Source of the DNA: JAEMQF01 sp049297615
GTDB taxonomy: Bacteria; Pseudomonadota; Gammaproteobacteria; Burkholderiales; Burkholderiaceae_C
Direction of reading: 5' to 3'
Assembly: GCA_049297615.1 (NCBI GenBank)
Contig: JBAQUQ010000374.1
Location: 21,110-85,109, forward strand
DNA: 64,000 nt
The notes beneath the pieces are model-generated. The model saw only the letters and a list, made by a program, of their open reading frames with translations. It was not told the origin of the DNA and searched no databases. Numbering within the stretch: position 1 is the first letter of the stretch; each line of letters begins with the position of its first letter. Shown piece after piece: positions 34,025-43,018 of the stretch. A program made the position numbers and the translations under genes.

Positions 34025-35623
34025 ATGCCTCTCATGCGCCCTTCCTACATTGGCCTGATTGTCTTGGTCGTACTGCTCGCGGCGTGTTCGCGCCCCGACA
34101 CCGCTCCCACCAAGCCCGCCGCCGGCAATGCCGCACCGGCCGGTATCGCCTGGAAATACGCTGCGAGCGACGCTGACGTCGACGCGGCATTTGCCCAGGC
34201 TCGCCAGGACGGCAAGCCGCTGTTCCTCTACTGGGGTGCCAAGTGGTGTCCGCCTTGCAACCAACTCAGCGCGACACTGTTCAACCGCAGCGACTTCATC
34301 GAACGCTCGCGCGCTTTCGCGCCGGTCTATATCGACGGCGACAGCCCTGGGGCGCAGAAACTCGGTGCGCGCTTCAAGGTGCGCGGCTACCCGACGATGG
34401 TCATGTTCAACCCGCAGGGCATTGAACTGACGCGTCTACCCGGCGAGGTGGACGCGAACCTGTACACGCAAGTGCTGACCATGTCGATGAACGCCCAGCG
34501 CCCGGTGAGGGCGGTGCTGGCTGACGCGCGCGCCGGCGCCAAGGGCCTGAGCGCCAACGACTGGCGCCTGCTTGCCTTTTATTCGTGGGAGACCGACGAG
34601 CAACAAGTCGTGGCGAAAGCCGAGCTGCCCGCGGCACTCACCCAAATCGCGGCTGCATGTCCGGCCGAGCACGTACAGGCGTCGATTCGACTGTTGCTCA
34701 AGGCCCTGGCGGCCGCGCCCAAGGGAACTCCCGCGGACCCGGCCATGAGGGAACGCGTCCTGGCGGTGATCGCCGACGCGACCACAGCGCGCACCCACAT
34801 GGACGTCCTCGGCAACAACGCCAGCGAGCTCGTGAGCGCGCTGAGCGCGCCCGGCACAGCGCAGCGCAGCCAACTGCTCGCGGCATTCGAGGCGACACTG
34901 CGCAGGCTCGAGACCGACCCTGCACTATCGCGCGCCGACCGCTTGACTGCGCTGTTTGCCAGGGTCGAACTGGCGCGTATCGACGCGCCAAAAGACAGCC
35001 CCGTGGTACTGCCCGCAGCGCTGCTGGCGCAGTTGCATGAACACATCGCACGCGCCGACCGCGAAATTACCGATGGCTACGAGCGCCAGGCCGTGATTCC
35101 TTTTGCCGCTTATGTGTTGCAGCAAGCCGACTTGCTGGATGAATCCGACGCGCTGTTGCAGGGCAATCTGGCGAAGAGCCATTCGCCTTATTACCTGATG
35201 TCGGAACTGGCGGGCAATGCCAAGAAGCGCGGCGACAAGGTCGGCGCATTGCGCTGGGCCGAGCAGGCATTCGACACCAGCGTGGGCGCTGCAACCCGGC
35301 TTCAGTGGGGCGCGAGTTATATCGGCTCGCTCGTCGAGCTGACGCCATTGGATGAAGGACGCATTGAAAAGGCGGCGATGCGGCTGCTCGACGAAGCCGC
35401 CGCCCAGCCCGACGTTTTTTACGAACGCAGTGCACGCTCGCTGCAACGCGTCAGCAGCCGGCTCCTGGGTTGGAACAAAGACGGCTCGCATGCGGCGGTC
35501 TTGAGGCGGCTGCAAACCCGGGTCGACACGCTGTGTGCGGCACTACCGGTGGGCGATGCGCAGCGCGCCGTGTGCGAAGTGCTGCTCAAACCCGACAGGC
35601 TCCCTGAGCGCAACCATGGCTGA
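34025..35623 (+). CDS. Thioredoxin-domain lipoprotein with a long helical C-terminus
   Basis: A 532-residue predicted lipoprotein: MPLMRPSYIGLIVLVVLLAAC ends in a lipobox with Cys near residue 21. A thioredoxin-like domain follows (residues ~40-160) with the redox motif WCPPC and cis-proline RGYPTMV. The remaining ~370 residues are helical and repeat-like (TPR-like), with no catalytic motif recognised. Such proteins sit in the periplasm and may reduce or isomerise disulfides of partners held by the C-terminal part. ATG 34025 is preferred over a longer frame lacking a signal peptide. The stop overlaps the next gene by eight bases. Confidence 0.8.
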   Translation: MPLMRPSYIGLIVLVVLLAACSRPDTAPTKPAAGNAAPAGIAWKYAASDADVDAAFAQARQDGKPLFLYWGAKWCPPCNQLSATLFNRSDFIERSRAFAPVYIDGDSPGAQKLGARFKVRGYPTMVMFNPQGIELTRLPGEVDANLYTQVLTMSMNAQRPVRAVLADARAGAKGLSANDWRLLAFYSWETDEQQVVAKAELPAALTQIAAACPAEHVQASIRLLLKALAAAPKGTPADPAMRERVLAVIADATTARTHMDVLGNNASELVSALSAPGTAQRSQLLAAFEATLRRLETDPALSRADRLTALFARVELARIDAPKDSPVVLPAALLAQLHEHIARADREITDGYERQAVIPFAAYVLQQADLLDESDALLQGNLAKSHSPYYLMSELAGNAKKRGDKVGALRWAEQAFDTSVGAATRLQWGASYIGSLVELTPLDEGRIEKAAMRLLDEAAAQPDVFYERSARSLQRVSSRLLGWNKDGSHAAVLRRLQTRVDTLCAALPVGDAQRAVCEVLLKPDRLPERNHG

Positions 35624-36350
35624 CCACGCCGGGAAAGCCGCCCTCGTCGTCGGCGCGGGCGACGCCACCGGTGGCGCCATCGCCCGGCGCTTTGCGCGCG
35701 AGGGGTTCACGGTGTGCGCGACTCGCCGCAGCGCGGACAAGGTGGCCGCGCTTGTCGAACAAATTCATGCCGAAGGCGGCACGGCGTTTGGCTTTGCCTC
35801 CGACGCGCGCGTCGAAGCCGAAGTCGTGGCGCTGTTCGCCCGCATCGAGCGCGAGATCGCGCCGCTCGATGTCGTCGTGTTCAACATCGGTGGCAACGTT
35901 CGCTTTGGGATCGCCGACACCACAGAGCGCGTCTATCGCAAGGTCTGGGAAATGGGTGCGCTGGCAGGCTTCTTGGTGGGACGCGAAGCGGCACGGATGA
36001 TGCTGCCGCGCGGTCGCGGCACGATCCTTTTCACCGGCGCCACCGCAAGCCTGCGCGGCTCGGCCGGTTTTTCGGCGTTCGCCGGCGCCAAACACGCGCT
36101 GCGCTCGCTCGCGCAAAGCATGGCTCGCGAGCTGGGACCACAGGGCATCCACGTTGCGCATGTGATCGTCGACGGCGCCATCGACACCCAATTCATCGCC
36201 GAGAACTTTTCGCAGCGCTACGCGTTGAAGGCGCAAGACGGCATCCTGAACCCCGAGGCCATCGCCGAAAACTACTGGCAATTGCACCTTCAACACCGTA
36301 GTGCGTGGACGCACGAACTCGACTTGCGGCCCTGGACGGAGCAGTTCTAA
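35616..36350 (+). CDS. Short-chain dehydrogenase/reductase, YxxxK tyrosine replaced
   Basis: A 244-residue Rossmann-fold protein. The NAD(P) motif is GAGDATGGAIA rather than GxxxGxG of classical SDRs, and VFNIGGNV replaces NNAG. The catalytic YxxxK reads FAGAK, so the tyrosine is Phe. A subgroup of SDRs shares this FxxxK and the downstream ARELGPQGIHVAHVIVDGAID; their reaction is not known to me. ATG 35616 overlaps the lipoprotein gene by eight bases, and the HCCA isomerase gene follows 20 bases later, suggesting one operon. Confidence 0.82.
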   Translation: MADHAGKAALVVGAGDATGGAIARRFAREGFTVCATRRSADKVAALVEQIHAEGGTAFGFASDARVEAEVVALFARIEREIAPLDVVVFNIGGNVRFGIADTTERVYRKVWEMGALAGFLVGREAARMMLPRGRGTILFTGATASLRGSAGFSAFAGAKHALRSLAQSMARELGPQGIHVAHVIVDGAIDTQFIAENFSQRYALKAQDGILNPEAIAENYWQLHLQHRSAWTHELDLRPWTEQF

Positions 36351-36370
36351 AAATCTACAAGGACCATGCC

Positions 36371-36961
36371 ATGACCCGCAGCGTCGAGTTCTTCTTTGAC
36401 TTCGGTAGCCCGGCGAGTTACCTGGCGTTCACCCAGTTGCCCAAGATCGCCGCCGAGTGCGGCGCGCAAGTCGTCTGGCGGCCGATGCTGCTGGGCGGCG
36501 TGTTCAAGGCCACAGGCAACTCGAGCCCGGTCACGGTGCCGGCGAAGGGCCGCTGGATGTTCGACGACCTGTCGCGCTGGGCAAGGCGTTATGGCGTGCC
36601 GCTTGCGCACAACCCTTACTTCCCGGTGAACACGCTGCTGCCGATGCGCATTGCGACGGGGCTGCAAATGGCCCAGCCTGAGGACTTTGCGCGCTGCTGC
36701 GAAGCGATGTTCGGCGCAATGTGGCGCGACCCACGCAACTTGGGCGATCCAACGCAACTCGCAGCGACGCTCACCCAGGCCGGGCTCGACGCAGACGCCG
36801 CCATCGCGCTTGCAGCCCAGGCCCAAGTCAAAGCACGCCTCATCACGAGCACTGAGGAGGCGGTGGCTCGCGGCGTATTCGGTGCGCCGAGTTTCTTCGT
36901 CGGCGATCGAATGTTTTTCGGCCAGGACCGGCTCGACTTCGTGCGCGAGGCGCTCAGCTGA
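36371..36961 (+). CDS. 2-hydroxychromene-2-carboxylate isomerase family protein (DsbA fold)
   Basis: A 196-residue protein of the HCCA isomerase/kappa GST family. The N-terminal FFFDFGSPASYLA has the active-site serine S13 used by NahD-type enzymes; GVFGAPSFFVGDRMFFGQDRLDFV is the conserved C-terminal block (cis-Pro). These glutathione-dependent enzymes act in naphthalene and related aromatic breakdown, though many members have unknown roles. ATG 36371 follows GGACCATGCC. A second paralogue lies at 46997-47602. Confidence 0.85.
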   Translation: MTRSVEFFFDFGSPASYLAFTQLPKIAAECGAQVVWRPMLLGGVFKATGNSSPVTVPAKGRWMFDDLSRWARRYGVPLAHNPYFPVNTLLPMRIATGLQMAQPEDFARCCEAMFGAMWRDPRNLGDPTQLAATLTQAGLDADAAIALAAQAQVKARLITSTEEAVARGVFGAPSFFVGDRMFFGQDRLDFVREALS

Positions 36962-37022
36962 GGCCAAACAGCTGCGCCGCTAAACTGCAGCCCGCTCTGC
37001 CTGCGGAACGCAAAGGTCCACC

Positions 37023-37325
37023 ATGATTCTCGAAGTTGCCGACATCCGCATCACGCCGGGCAAGGGCAAGGAATTCGACGCCGCGGTGAAGCTCGGCCTC
37101 GAGTCCGTGGTGTCCAAGGCAAAGGGCTTTCGCGGCTACAAAGTCAATCGCTGCATCGAATCGCCGCAGCGCTAAATCCTGTTGATCTATTGGGATACGC
37201 TCGAAAACCACACGGTGGATTTCCGCCAGGGGCCGCTGTTCCCGCAGTGGCGTGCCATCGTCGGCTCGTTCTTCGCCGCGCCGCCGTCGGTCGAGCACTT
37301 CGAGTTGGTGGTCGAATCGGCCTGA
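37023..37325 (+). pseudogene. Antibiotic biosynthesis monooxygenase (ABM) family gene with an in-frame stop
   Basis: From ATG 37023 to TGA 37323-37325 the frame reads as one ABM domain of 100 residues (MILEVADIRITPGKGKEF, GFRGYKV, then YWDTLENHTVDF and EHFELVV), except for TAA at codon 51 (37173-37175). The homologous residue there is usually Tyr (..SPQR-Y-ILLIYW), one base from TAA. The two halves remain in frame and free of other damage, so the mutation is recent, or it is a base-calling error. If real, only 50 residues are made and the heme-degrading/monooxygenase-like function is lost. Confidence 0.85.
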
Positions 37326-37382
37326 AAGCGAAAGCCCGCCGCCGATCGGTACCCGTTGCGGACCTGCGCGCCAGCCCTGCGC

Positions 37383-37787
37383 TCACACGCCGAGCAAGAG
37401 TTGCGTCTGCGTCACCACCGCGCACAACCTGCCTTCTTCCGAGGTGATTCGCGTCTGCCACACCGAGGTCGTCTTGCCGCGGTGCAGGGGAATCGATTCG
37501 CCGGTGACGGTGCTGCCTGCCCTGGCCCCGGCGATGAACTGGGTGCTCGAATTCAGCGTCGTCGTACGCCGGCCTGGAGGCAGGTTCATGAAGGTGCCGA
37601 CAGCGCCGAGCGTATCGGCAAACGCCATGAACGCGCCGCCGTGCAGCGTGTCGCCGGCGGTGCACAGGTCGGAGCGGACTTTCATCGTGGCGATCACTCG
37701 GTCGCGTTCAACCAGGGTCAGTTGCACACCCATCAGGCCGGGCAGCAGCGGTTGCATCAATTGATGCAGAGCCTCCAACGAATCCAT
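37383..37787 (-). CDS. PaaI-family hot-dog thioesterase
   Basis: A 134-residue hot-dog protein. The active-site block CTAGDTLHGGAFMAFADTLGA and the strand TTTLNSSTQFIAGARAGS place it in the PaaI/YdiI group, acyl-CoA thioesterases often acting on aryl-CoA. ATG 37787 is chosen because AGGAG lies six bases upstream; an ATG at 37805 would overlap the preceding SDR gene by four bases and is also possible. Last gene of the protease-FHA-SDR-thioesterase operon. Confidence 0.85.
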   Translation of the reverse strand: MDSLEALHQLMQPLLPGLMGVQLTLVERDRVIATMKVRSDLCTAGDTLHGGAFMAFADTLGAVGTFMNLPPGRRTTTLNSSTQFIAGARAGSTVTGESIPLHRGKTTSVWQTRITSEEGRLCAVVTQTQLLLGV

Positions 37788-37801
37788 TCGATTCTCCTGG
37801 T

Positions 37802-38569
37802 TCATCTTCCGCCCGTCACGTCGAGGATCGCCCCCGTCGAGTAGCTGGCGGCGTCACTCAGCAGCCAAACAATCGCCTGCGCCACTTCATCGGCGCTGCC
37901 CGGGCGCTGCATCGGTACCAGGGGCGCGGCTTGCCAGGCCCGATCAGGCTGGCCGCCTGAGGCGTGGATGTCGGTATCGATGATTCCAGGGCGCACTGCA
38001 TTGACGCGAATTCCCTCCGTCGCGACTTCTCGGGCCAAACCCAAGGTGAAGGCCTCGATCGCGCCCTTGGCGGCAGCGTAGTCGACGTACTGTCCGGGCG
38101 CACCCAGGCGCGCGGCAGCGGAGGACACATTGACAATCGCCCCGCCGGGCCCGCCCTTTGACGTGGACAGGCGCAGCACGGCTTCGCGTGCACAGTAGAA
38201 GCTGCCGAACACGTTGATCGCAAACATCCGTTGCAGGCGCAGGGCGCTGATCGCGTCGACGCGGCTCGGGACGTCGATGACGCCAGCGTTGTTGACGAGG
38301 CCGCGCAGTGGCGGCAACTCGGCGGCCACACATTCGAACATCGCCTTCACTTGGGCGACGTCGGCGACGTCGGCCTGTAGCGCCAGGGCCGTGCCGCCGG
38401 CAGAACGAATGGAATCGACCACGGATAAGGCGGCGGCGCTGTCGTTGGCGTAGTTCACGGCCACCGCCCAGCCGGCTTTGGCGCACAGTCGAGCGCTCGC
38501 CGCGCCGATGCCGCGGCTCGCGCCGGTCACCAGCACCGTGCGCGCAGCCGCCTGCGAATCAGTCTTCAA
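37802..38569 (-). CDS. Short-chain dehydrogenase/reductase, FabG-like
   Basis: A 255-residue classical SDR: cofactor motif TGASRGIG, NNAG in LVNNAGV, catalytic serine in NVSSAAARLG and the YAAAK active site. The start is TTG 38569: GGAGGG lies five bases upstream, and it overlaps the FHA gene stop by 11 bases; the frame extending to 38737 has no homology. It probably reduces or oxidises a hydroxyacyl or sugar-like substrate with NADP(H); family only. Middle gene of an overlapping operon. Confidence 0.88.
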   Translation of the reverse strand: MKTDSQAAARTVLVTGASRGIGAASARLCAKAGWAVAVNYANDSAAALSVVDSIRSAGGTALALQADVADVAQVKAMFECVAAELPPLRGLVNNAGVIDVPSRVDAISALRLQRMFAINVFGSFYCAREAVLRLSTSKGGPGGAIVNVSSAAARLGAPGQYVDYAAAKGAIEAFTLGLAREVATEGIRVNAVRPGIIDTDIHASGGQPDRAWQAAPLVPMQRPGSADEVAQAIVWLLSDAASYSTGAILDVTGGR

Positions 38570-39557
38570 CGCTGCCCTCCAGGAAATCGCCGCGCGCGGC
38601 GATTCTGGCTTTGTCGTCCAGGCTCGATTGCAGCGCTGCAACGCCCTCGAGGTAACGATCGACGCTTGCCGGGTGCGCCAGCCGCAACGCTGGAACATAC
38701 AAGTGGCCCATGTACAAATCTTCGCCGAACCTGTCATTGCGCTGCACGTTGAACCACAGCGTCAAGGCCACGGCCACCGCTGTTCCGGCAACGGCCGCAG
38801 CGCGCATCAAACGCGGCCGCGACAGTTCAACGGCCAGCAGGTGGTAGTACAGCGCCGCCGCCACGACGCCATAGGTGGCGATGAAGTCGAAATTACTGAT
38901 CCACGACCACGACAGCGCGAACGCCAGCAGACCCGGCAGGTGGTCAGCCGCGAGCCAAGCAATGCCGGCGAACAGGAATACCCGCAAATGCCAGCCGAAG
39001 CGCGCCTGACGCGTGAAAGTCTTGGACAGCAGAGCCCACAGGCCACACCACAATCCTGTCACGGACACGGCCCCGAGCAGCACCCCGGCGCTGGCTCGGC
39101 CCAGTGCATCCGGGTCTGAGTCAAGATAGCTGACGAACATCAATGTGGCGAGCAGCACACTGGCCGCTACCAGGCTCGGTACCCAGCGCCTGCTGCGTGT
39201 GGCCAAGCCTGCCAGCGGCAACTCGGCTGGCACCGGCTGGGCTGCGCTGCGCAGGCGCAGCCGGGTGCGGCCCACGGTCAGCTCGAGCGGCTCGGCCTCT
39301 AAAGCCCAGCGGTGCGTTTCGCCCGAATGCACGCGCTTGCGCCCGATCTGCACGCCGTTGCCGGTGTCGTCGACGGTCAGTTGCAATCCTTCGTCGTCGG
39401 CCTGAACTTGAAAGTGATGCGCTGCCACGAAAGGGTCGGACAACACCATGTGGTTGTCCAGCGCTCGTCCCACGCGCAAAGGCCAGCGCCGCACGACCAG
39501 TGTGTCGCGCGCCTGACCGTCGCGATCGACCGTTTCGAGAACGGCTACGGCACCCAT
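38559..39557 (-). CDS. FHA-domain membrane protein
   Basis: A 332-residue protein. Residues ~20-105 form an FHA domain (RVGRALDNHMVLSDPFVAAHHFQV, then a NGVQIG strand), which in the family binds phosphothreonine. A linker and about five membrane segments follow (e.g. WVPSLVAASVLLATLMFVSYL, FDFIATYGVVAAALYYHLL). No enzymatic domain was seen. The gene overlaps the protease gene before it by 13 bases and the SDR after it by 11, so the FHA protein probably works with one of them. A role linking cytoplasmic phosphorylation to a periplasmic protease is inference. Confidence 0.83.
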   Translation of the reverse strand: MGAVAVLETVDRDGQARDTLVVRRWPLRVGRALDNHMVLSDPFVAAHHFQVQADDEGLQLTVDDTGNGVQIGRKRVHSGETHRWALEAEPLELTVGRTRLRLRSAAQPVPAELPLAGLATRSRRWVPSLVAASVLLATLMFVSYLDSDPDALGRASAGVLLGAVSVTGLWCGLWALLSKTFTRQARFGWHLRVFLFAGIAWLAADHLPGLLAFALSWSWISNFDFIATYGVVAAALYYHLLAVELSRPRLMRAAAVAGTAVAVALTLWFNVQRNDRFGEDLYMGHLYVPALRLAHPASVDRYLEGVAALQSSLDDKARIAARGDFLEGSVED

Positions 39558-40876
39558 GCGTAGGACTCGATGTAGTGGCGCGACAATTTCAGTGCATTGG
39601 CAAAACTCACGCCCTGCGCGTCGAAGCGGCCTTGCACGCCGGCATCGGACAGGTCCAGCGTAGCGACGAGCACCGACACGTCGTACAGCGAGGCCAGTTT
39701 GCGATAGGCGCGCAGACAGGTCACCACACGCAGGGTCAGGCCTGCGCGATCGACATAGTCCTCATGGCATATCGGCTTGGTCTGGTGCTGCGAGCTCAGG
39801 CGAGCGAACGACTCATTGCGAAAACTCGCCGAATGGCGCGCCGCGAAGCGCAATGCCCCGAGCCTGGCCCCGTCGTAACTTTCATGGCGCACTGCCAGGA
39901 AGCCGGTATTGAACTCGCCGACGAAGATGCGTGTGTCCATCACGCAGTCGGAGCGCTCCAGGTCCATGCCTCCGGACCGCGACGGGTCGCTGCTGCCCCA
40001 GCAGCGCATGAAGCCGTCGGTCGGCACTGGAACGCGGTAGCGCAGATGCGTCGCAGGCTTGAAGCCCTGCGCAATAAAGCGTTCGGTGAGCAACTCTTGA
40101 TGCGCCGTCAGCTGTTGGCTGACCGCCGGGTGCGCCGGCGTCTCGAGCGGCTGTGCACCTCGCCCGCGTTGCAGCAACGCCGCAGCGAATGTTGCAGGAA
40201 CGAGGAAACTCACCTGCTCACCGTCGACGCGACGCGCCACGTTCACGCCGATCACATGGCCCTCCTGGTCCAGAGCCGGCCCGCCGCTCATGCCGCCGCT
40301 GAGCGCTCCGCCGAAAAATATCTGCGGATAGAAACTGCGTTTGACCATGCCGTTGTAATTGCCCTCGGTCACGGCAAAGCCCACATCGAGCGGATTCCCC
40401 AATGAGTAGATGCGCTCGCCCTGCGCCAGGGCGCGCGCCTCGTCGCGAAACGCCAGCGCGTCGAACGAACGAGTCTGCGCGTCGCCCGCTTTGAGCAAGG
40501 CCAGATCGTGCAGCACGTCGATTTGCAAGATGCGAACCGGCGCCTCGCGCCCATCGGCCGTGACGTACACCAGGTCATGGCGATCCGGCTTGAGGGCCGC
40601 CTCGCTGATGACGTGAAAGTTGGAAACGATCAAGCCGTCGTTCGACACGAAAAAGCCCGACCCGACTGAAGTCTGGCTGGCGCGGCCCTTCAGCACGGTG
40701 CGGATTTGAACGAGTTGCGAGCGCGCCTGTTCGTAAACCTTGCGCGCGGACAGCGATACCGCAGCGCCAGCGGCGGGTGCGGATCCCGCGGGGTCGGCCA
40801 CGGCCGGCGTTTGGGCCCAGGCCGACGCCGCGCAGATCGAGGCAGCGAAGGTCGCGGCCCAGCGAGGGAGGTTCAT
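39545..40876 (-). CDS. Secreted trypsin-like serine protease (S1C/DegP-type catalytic domain) with extra C-terminal domain
   Basis: A 443-residue exported protein. Signal peptide (FAASICAASAWAQ) cut near residue 21. The catalytic triad is complete: H88 (SNFHVI), D124 (HDLALL), S197 (GMSGGP). The domain spans ~50-240. The following ~200 residues are not a PDZ domain but a beta-rich segment with four or more cysteines (RCWGSS, DCVMD, PICHED, VTCLRAY), unlike DegP. ATG 40876 is preferred. First gene of the operon, divergent from the ABC transporter. Its substrate is unknown. Confidence 0.83.
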   Translation of the reverse strand: MNLPRWAATFAASICAASAWAQTPAVADPAGSAPAAGAAVSLSARKVYEQARSQLVQIRTVLKGRASQTSVGSGFFVSNDGLIVSNFHVISEAALKPDRHDLVYVTADGREAPVRILQIDVLHDLALLKAGDAQTRSFDALAFRDEARALAQGERIYSLGNPLDVGFAVTEGNYNGMVKRSFYPQIFFGGALSGGMSGGPALDQEGHVIGVNVARRVDGEQVSFLVPATFAAALLQRGRGAQPLETPAHPAVSQQLTAHQELLTERFIAQGFKPATHLRYRVPVPTDGFMRCWGSSDPSRSGGMDLERSDCVMDTRIFVGEFNTGFLAVRHESYDGARLGALRFAARHSASFRNESFARLSSQHQTKPICHEDYVDRAGLTLRVVTCLRAYRKLASLYDVSVLVATLDLSDAGVQGRFDAQGVSFANALKLSRHYIESYAWVP

Positions 40877-41105
40877 CGGGCAGGATTTTACGGGTGTGCC
40901 ATCCGGATGAACCGGCCGGCGCGCAGTGCAACAAGTCACAGCCGAACGCAGCCTGTCGCGCCGTGGAGATGCCAGCCTCCTGGTAGCCGAGGCTGGCAAT
41001 GCGTCCGCCAGCCGGCGCCGGACGGGGAAAGCTGCGATGGTCTTTGAGACTGCCGTTGGCGGCCCTTGCTACAGTCGGCCCCTTGTTCTCCAAAGGAGCC
41101 CGACC

Positions 41106-42137
41106 ATGCAACGCCGCCCGTTGATCCTTGCCGCTGCCAGTCTCGCCGCAATCGCGGCACCCTTTCGCCCGAGGGCCCAGGCCCTTGAAAAACCCGCGCT
41201 GACGATCGCCGTGGGCGGCAAGAACCTGCTGTACTACCTGCCGCTCACGGTGGCCGAAAGCCTGGGCTACTTCAGGAGTGAAGGGCTGGAGGTGACGATT
41301 GCCGACTTCGCCGGCGGCTCGCGTGCCCTGCAAGCCGTGGTGGGTGGCAGTGCCGATGTCGTTTCGGGCGCATTCGAGCACACCCTGAACATGCAGGCCA
41401 AGGGCCAGGCGCTGCGCGCCTTCGTGCTGCAAGGGCGCGCGCCGCAAATCGTGTTCGGCATCAACCCGAAAACGATGCCGAGCTTCAAGACCGTCGCTGA
41501 CTTGAAGGGCAAGAAGATCGGTGTCACGGCGCCGGGCTCGAGCACCAATGTGATGGCCAACTTCGTGCTCGGAAAGGCGGGTCTGAAGGGCACCGACGTG
41601 AGCATCATCGGAGTGGGCACTGGCAATGGCGCGGTGGCTGCCATGCGAACCGGCCAGATCGACGCGATCAGCAACCTCGATCCCGTGATCACCTTGCTGC
41701 AACGCTCTGGCGACCTCAAAATTGTCTCCGACACGCGCATCGTCGCCGAGTCCGACAAGGTGTTTGGCGGGCCGATGCCAGCCGGCTGCCTGTACGCACC
41801 GCTGGCCTTTATCACCAAAAACCCGGCGACGACGCAGGCTCTGACAAACGCCATGGTTCGCGCGAACAAATGGATCCAGGCGGCCGGGCCCGGCGAAATC
41901 ATCAAGACGGTACCCGAGAGTTACTTGCTCGGCGACCGCGCGGTCTACATCGACGCTTTTCTCGCCTGCAAGGGCGCGCTGTCGCCCGATGGAATGATTC
42001 CAGAAGGGGGCGCCGCGACCGCGGTGCGCGCCCTGCAAAGCGCTGATGCAACGCTTGCCGATATGAAGTTCGATCTTGGCGCCGTGTTCACGAACGATTT
42101 CGTGCGGCGTGCGAACGCCAAGTATCCCAAGGGGTGA
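41106..42137 (+). CDS. ABC transporter substrate-binding protein, NitT/TauT family
   Basis: A 343-residue periplasmic binding protein. Signal peptide with twin basic residues (MQRRPLILAAASLAAIAAP). The mature protein has the NMT1/SsuA-type layout: YYLPLTVAESLGYFRSEGLEVTI, GGSADVVSGAFEH and KKIGVTAPGSSTNVM. Such proteins bind nitrate, taurine, alkanesulfonates, thiamin precursors or aromatic acids; the ligand cannot be told. AAAGGAG precedes ATG 41106. First gene of a three-gene transporter; a gap of 229 bases separates it from the divergent protease. Confidence 0.87.
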   Translation: MQRRPLILAAASLAAIAAPFRPRAQALEKPALTIAVGGKNLLYYLPLTVAESLGYFRSEGLEVTIADFAGGSRALQAVVGGSADVVSGAFEHTLNMQAKGQALRAFVLQGRAPQIVFGINPKTMPSFKTVADLKGKKIGVTAPGSSTNVMANFVLGKAGLKGTDVSIIGVGTGNGAVAAMRTGQIDAISNLDPVITLLQRSGDLKIVSDTRIVAESDKVFGGPMPAGCLYAPLAFITKNPATTQALTNAMVRANKWIQAAGPGEIIKTVPESYLLGDRAVYIDAFLACKGALSPDGMIPEGGAATAVRALQSADATLADMKFDLGAVFTNDFVRRANAKYPKG

Positions 42138-42184
42138 GGCGTCCCAAGGGCAGGAACACCGTCGAAGCACTCGCACCGCGACCC

Positions 42185-43003
42185 ATGAACGTCCGCGCCA
42201 CGACGCCCCTGGCCCTGACGCTGTCGAGCGTGACCTGCACCTTCGCGGCCCGCTCGGCGTCGCACCTGGGTTTCACGGCGGTGCGCGACGTGAGCTTGAG
42301 TGTCGGCGCGGGGGAGTTCGTCAGTGTCGTCGGTCCCACCGGGTGCGGCAAGAGCACCTTGCTCAACATGGCGGCTGGTTTGCTCGAACCCAGTCAAGGT
42401 TGCATCGAAGTCTTCGGCGTGCCGCTCGCGGGAATCAACCGGCGCGCCGGCTACATGTTCCAGACCGAAAGCTTGATGCCGTGGCGTACCGCGCTGCAAA
42501 ACGTGATGGCGGGTCTGGAGTTTCGTGGTGTGGTCGATGCACCCACCCAGGCTGAGGCCTGGCTCAAGCGCGTCGGCCTGGGCGGTTTTGGCGACCGCTA
42601 TCCGCATCAACTCTCGGGCGGCATGCGCAAACGCGCGTCGCTGGCGCAGACGCTTGCGCTCGATCCGGACCTGATCTTGATGGACGAGCCGTTCTCGGCG
42701 CTGGACGTTCAGACGCGCCAGTTGATGGAAAACGAGCTCCTGGAGCTATGGTCGCGAAAACGCAAGGCGGTGCTCTTCATCACCCACGATCTGGACGAAG
42801 CGATAGCGCTGAGCGACCGCGTCATCGTGCTCAGCGCCGGGCCGGCCTCGCGCCCGATCGGCGAGTTCACGGTGGATTTGCCACGCCCGCGCGATGTCGC
42901 CGAGGTGCGCAGCGCGCCGCGTTTCATCGAGTTGCACCGCGCCATTTGGGCGGTGCTGCGCGAAGAGGTCCTGAAGGGCTACCAACAGCAGTTGGCGGCT
43001 TGA
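42185..43003 (+). CDS. ABC transporter ATPase, NitT/TauT family
   Basis: A 272-residue ATPase of the SsuB/TauB type. Walker A GPTGCGKST, Q-loop MFQTESLMPW, signature LSGGMRKR, Walker B LILMDEPFSAL and switch His in FITHDLDEA. ATG 42185 is chosen; GTG 42134 overlapping the preceding stop would add 17 residues without homology. Powers the transporter with the permease that follows after 15 bases. Confidence 0.9.
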   Translation: MNVRATTPLALTLSSVTCTFAARSASHLGFTAVRDVSLSVGAGEFVSVVGPTGCGKSTLLNMAAGLLEPSQGCIEVFGVPLAGINRRAGYMFQTESLMPWRTALQNVMAGLEFRGVVDAPTQAEAWLKRVGLGGFGDRYPHQLSGGMRKRASLAQTLALDPDLILMDEPFSALDVQTRQLMENELLELWSRKRKAVLFITHDLDEAIALSDRVIVLSAGPASRPIGEFTVDLPRPRDVAEVRSAPRFIELHRAIWAVLREEVLKGYQQQLAA

Positions 43004-43018
43004 CGCTGCGCCATCGCG

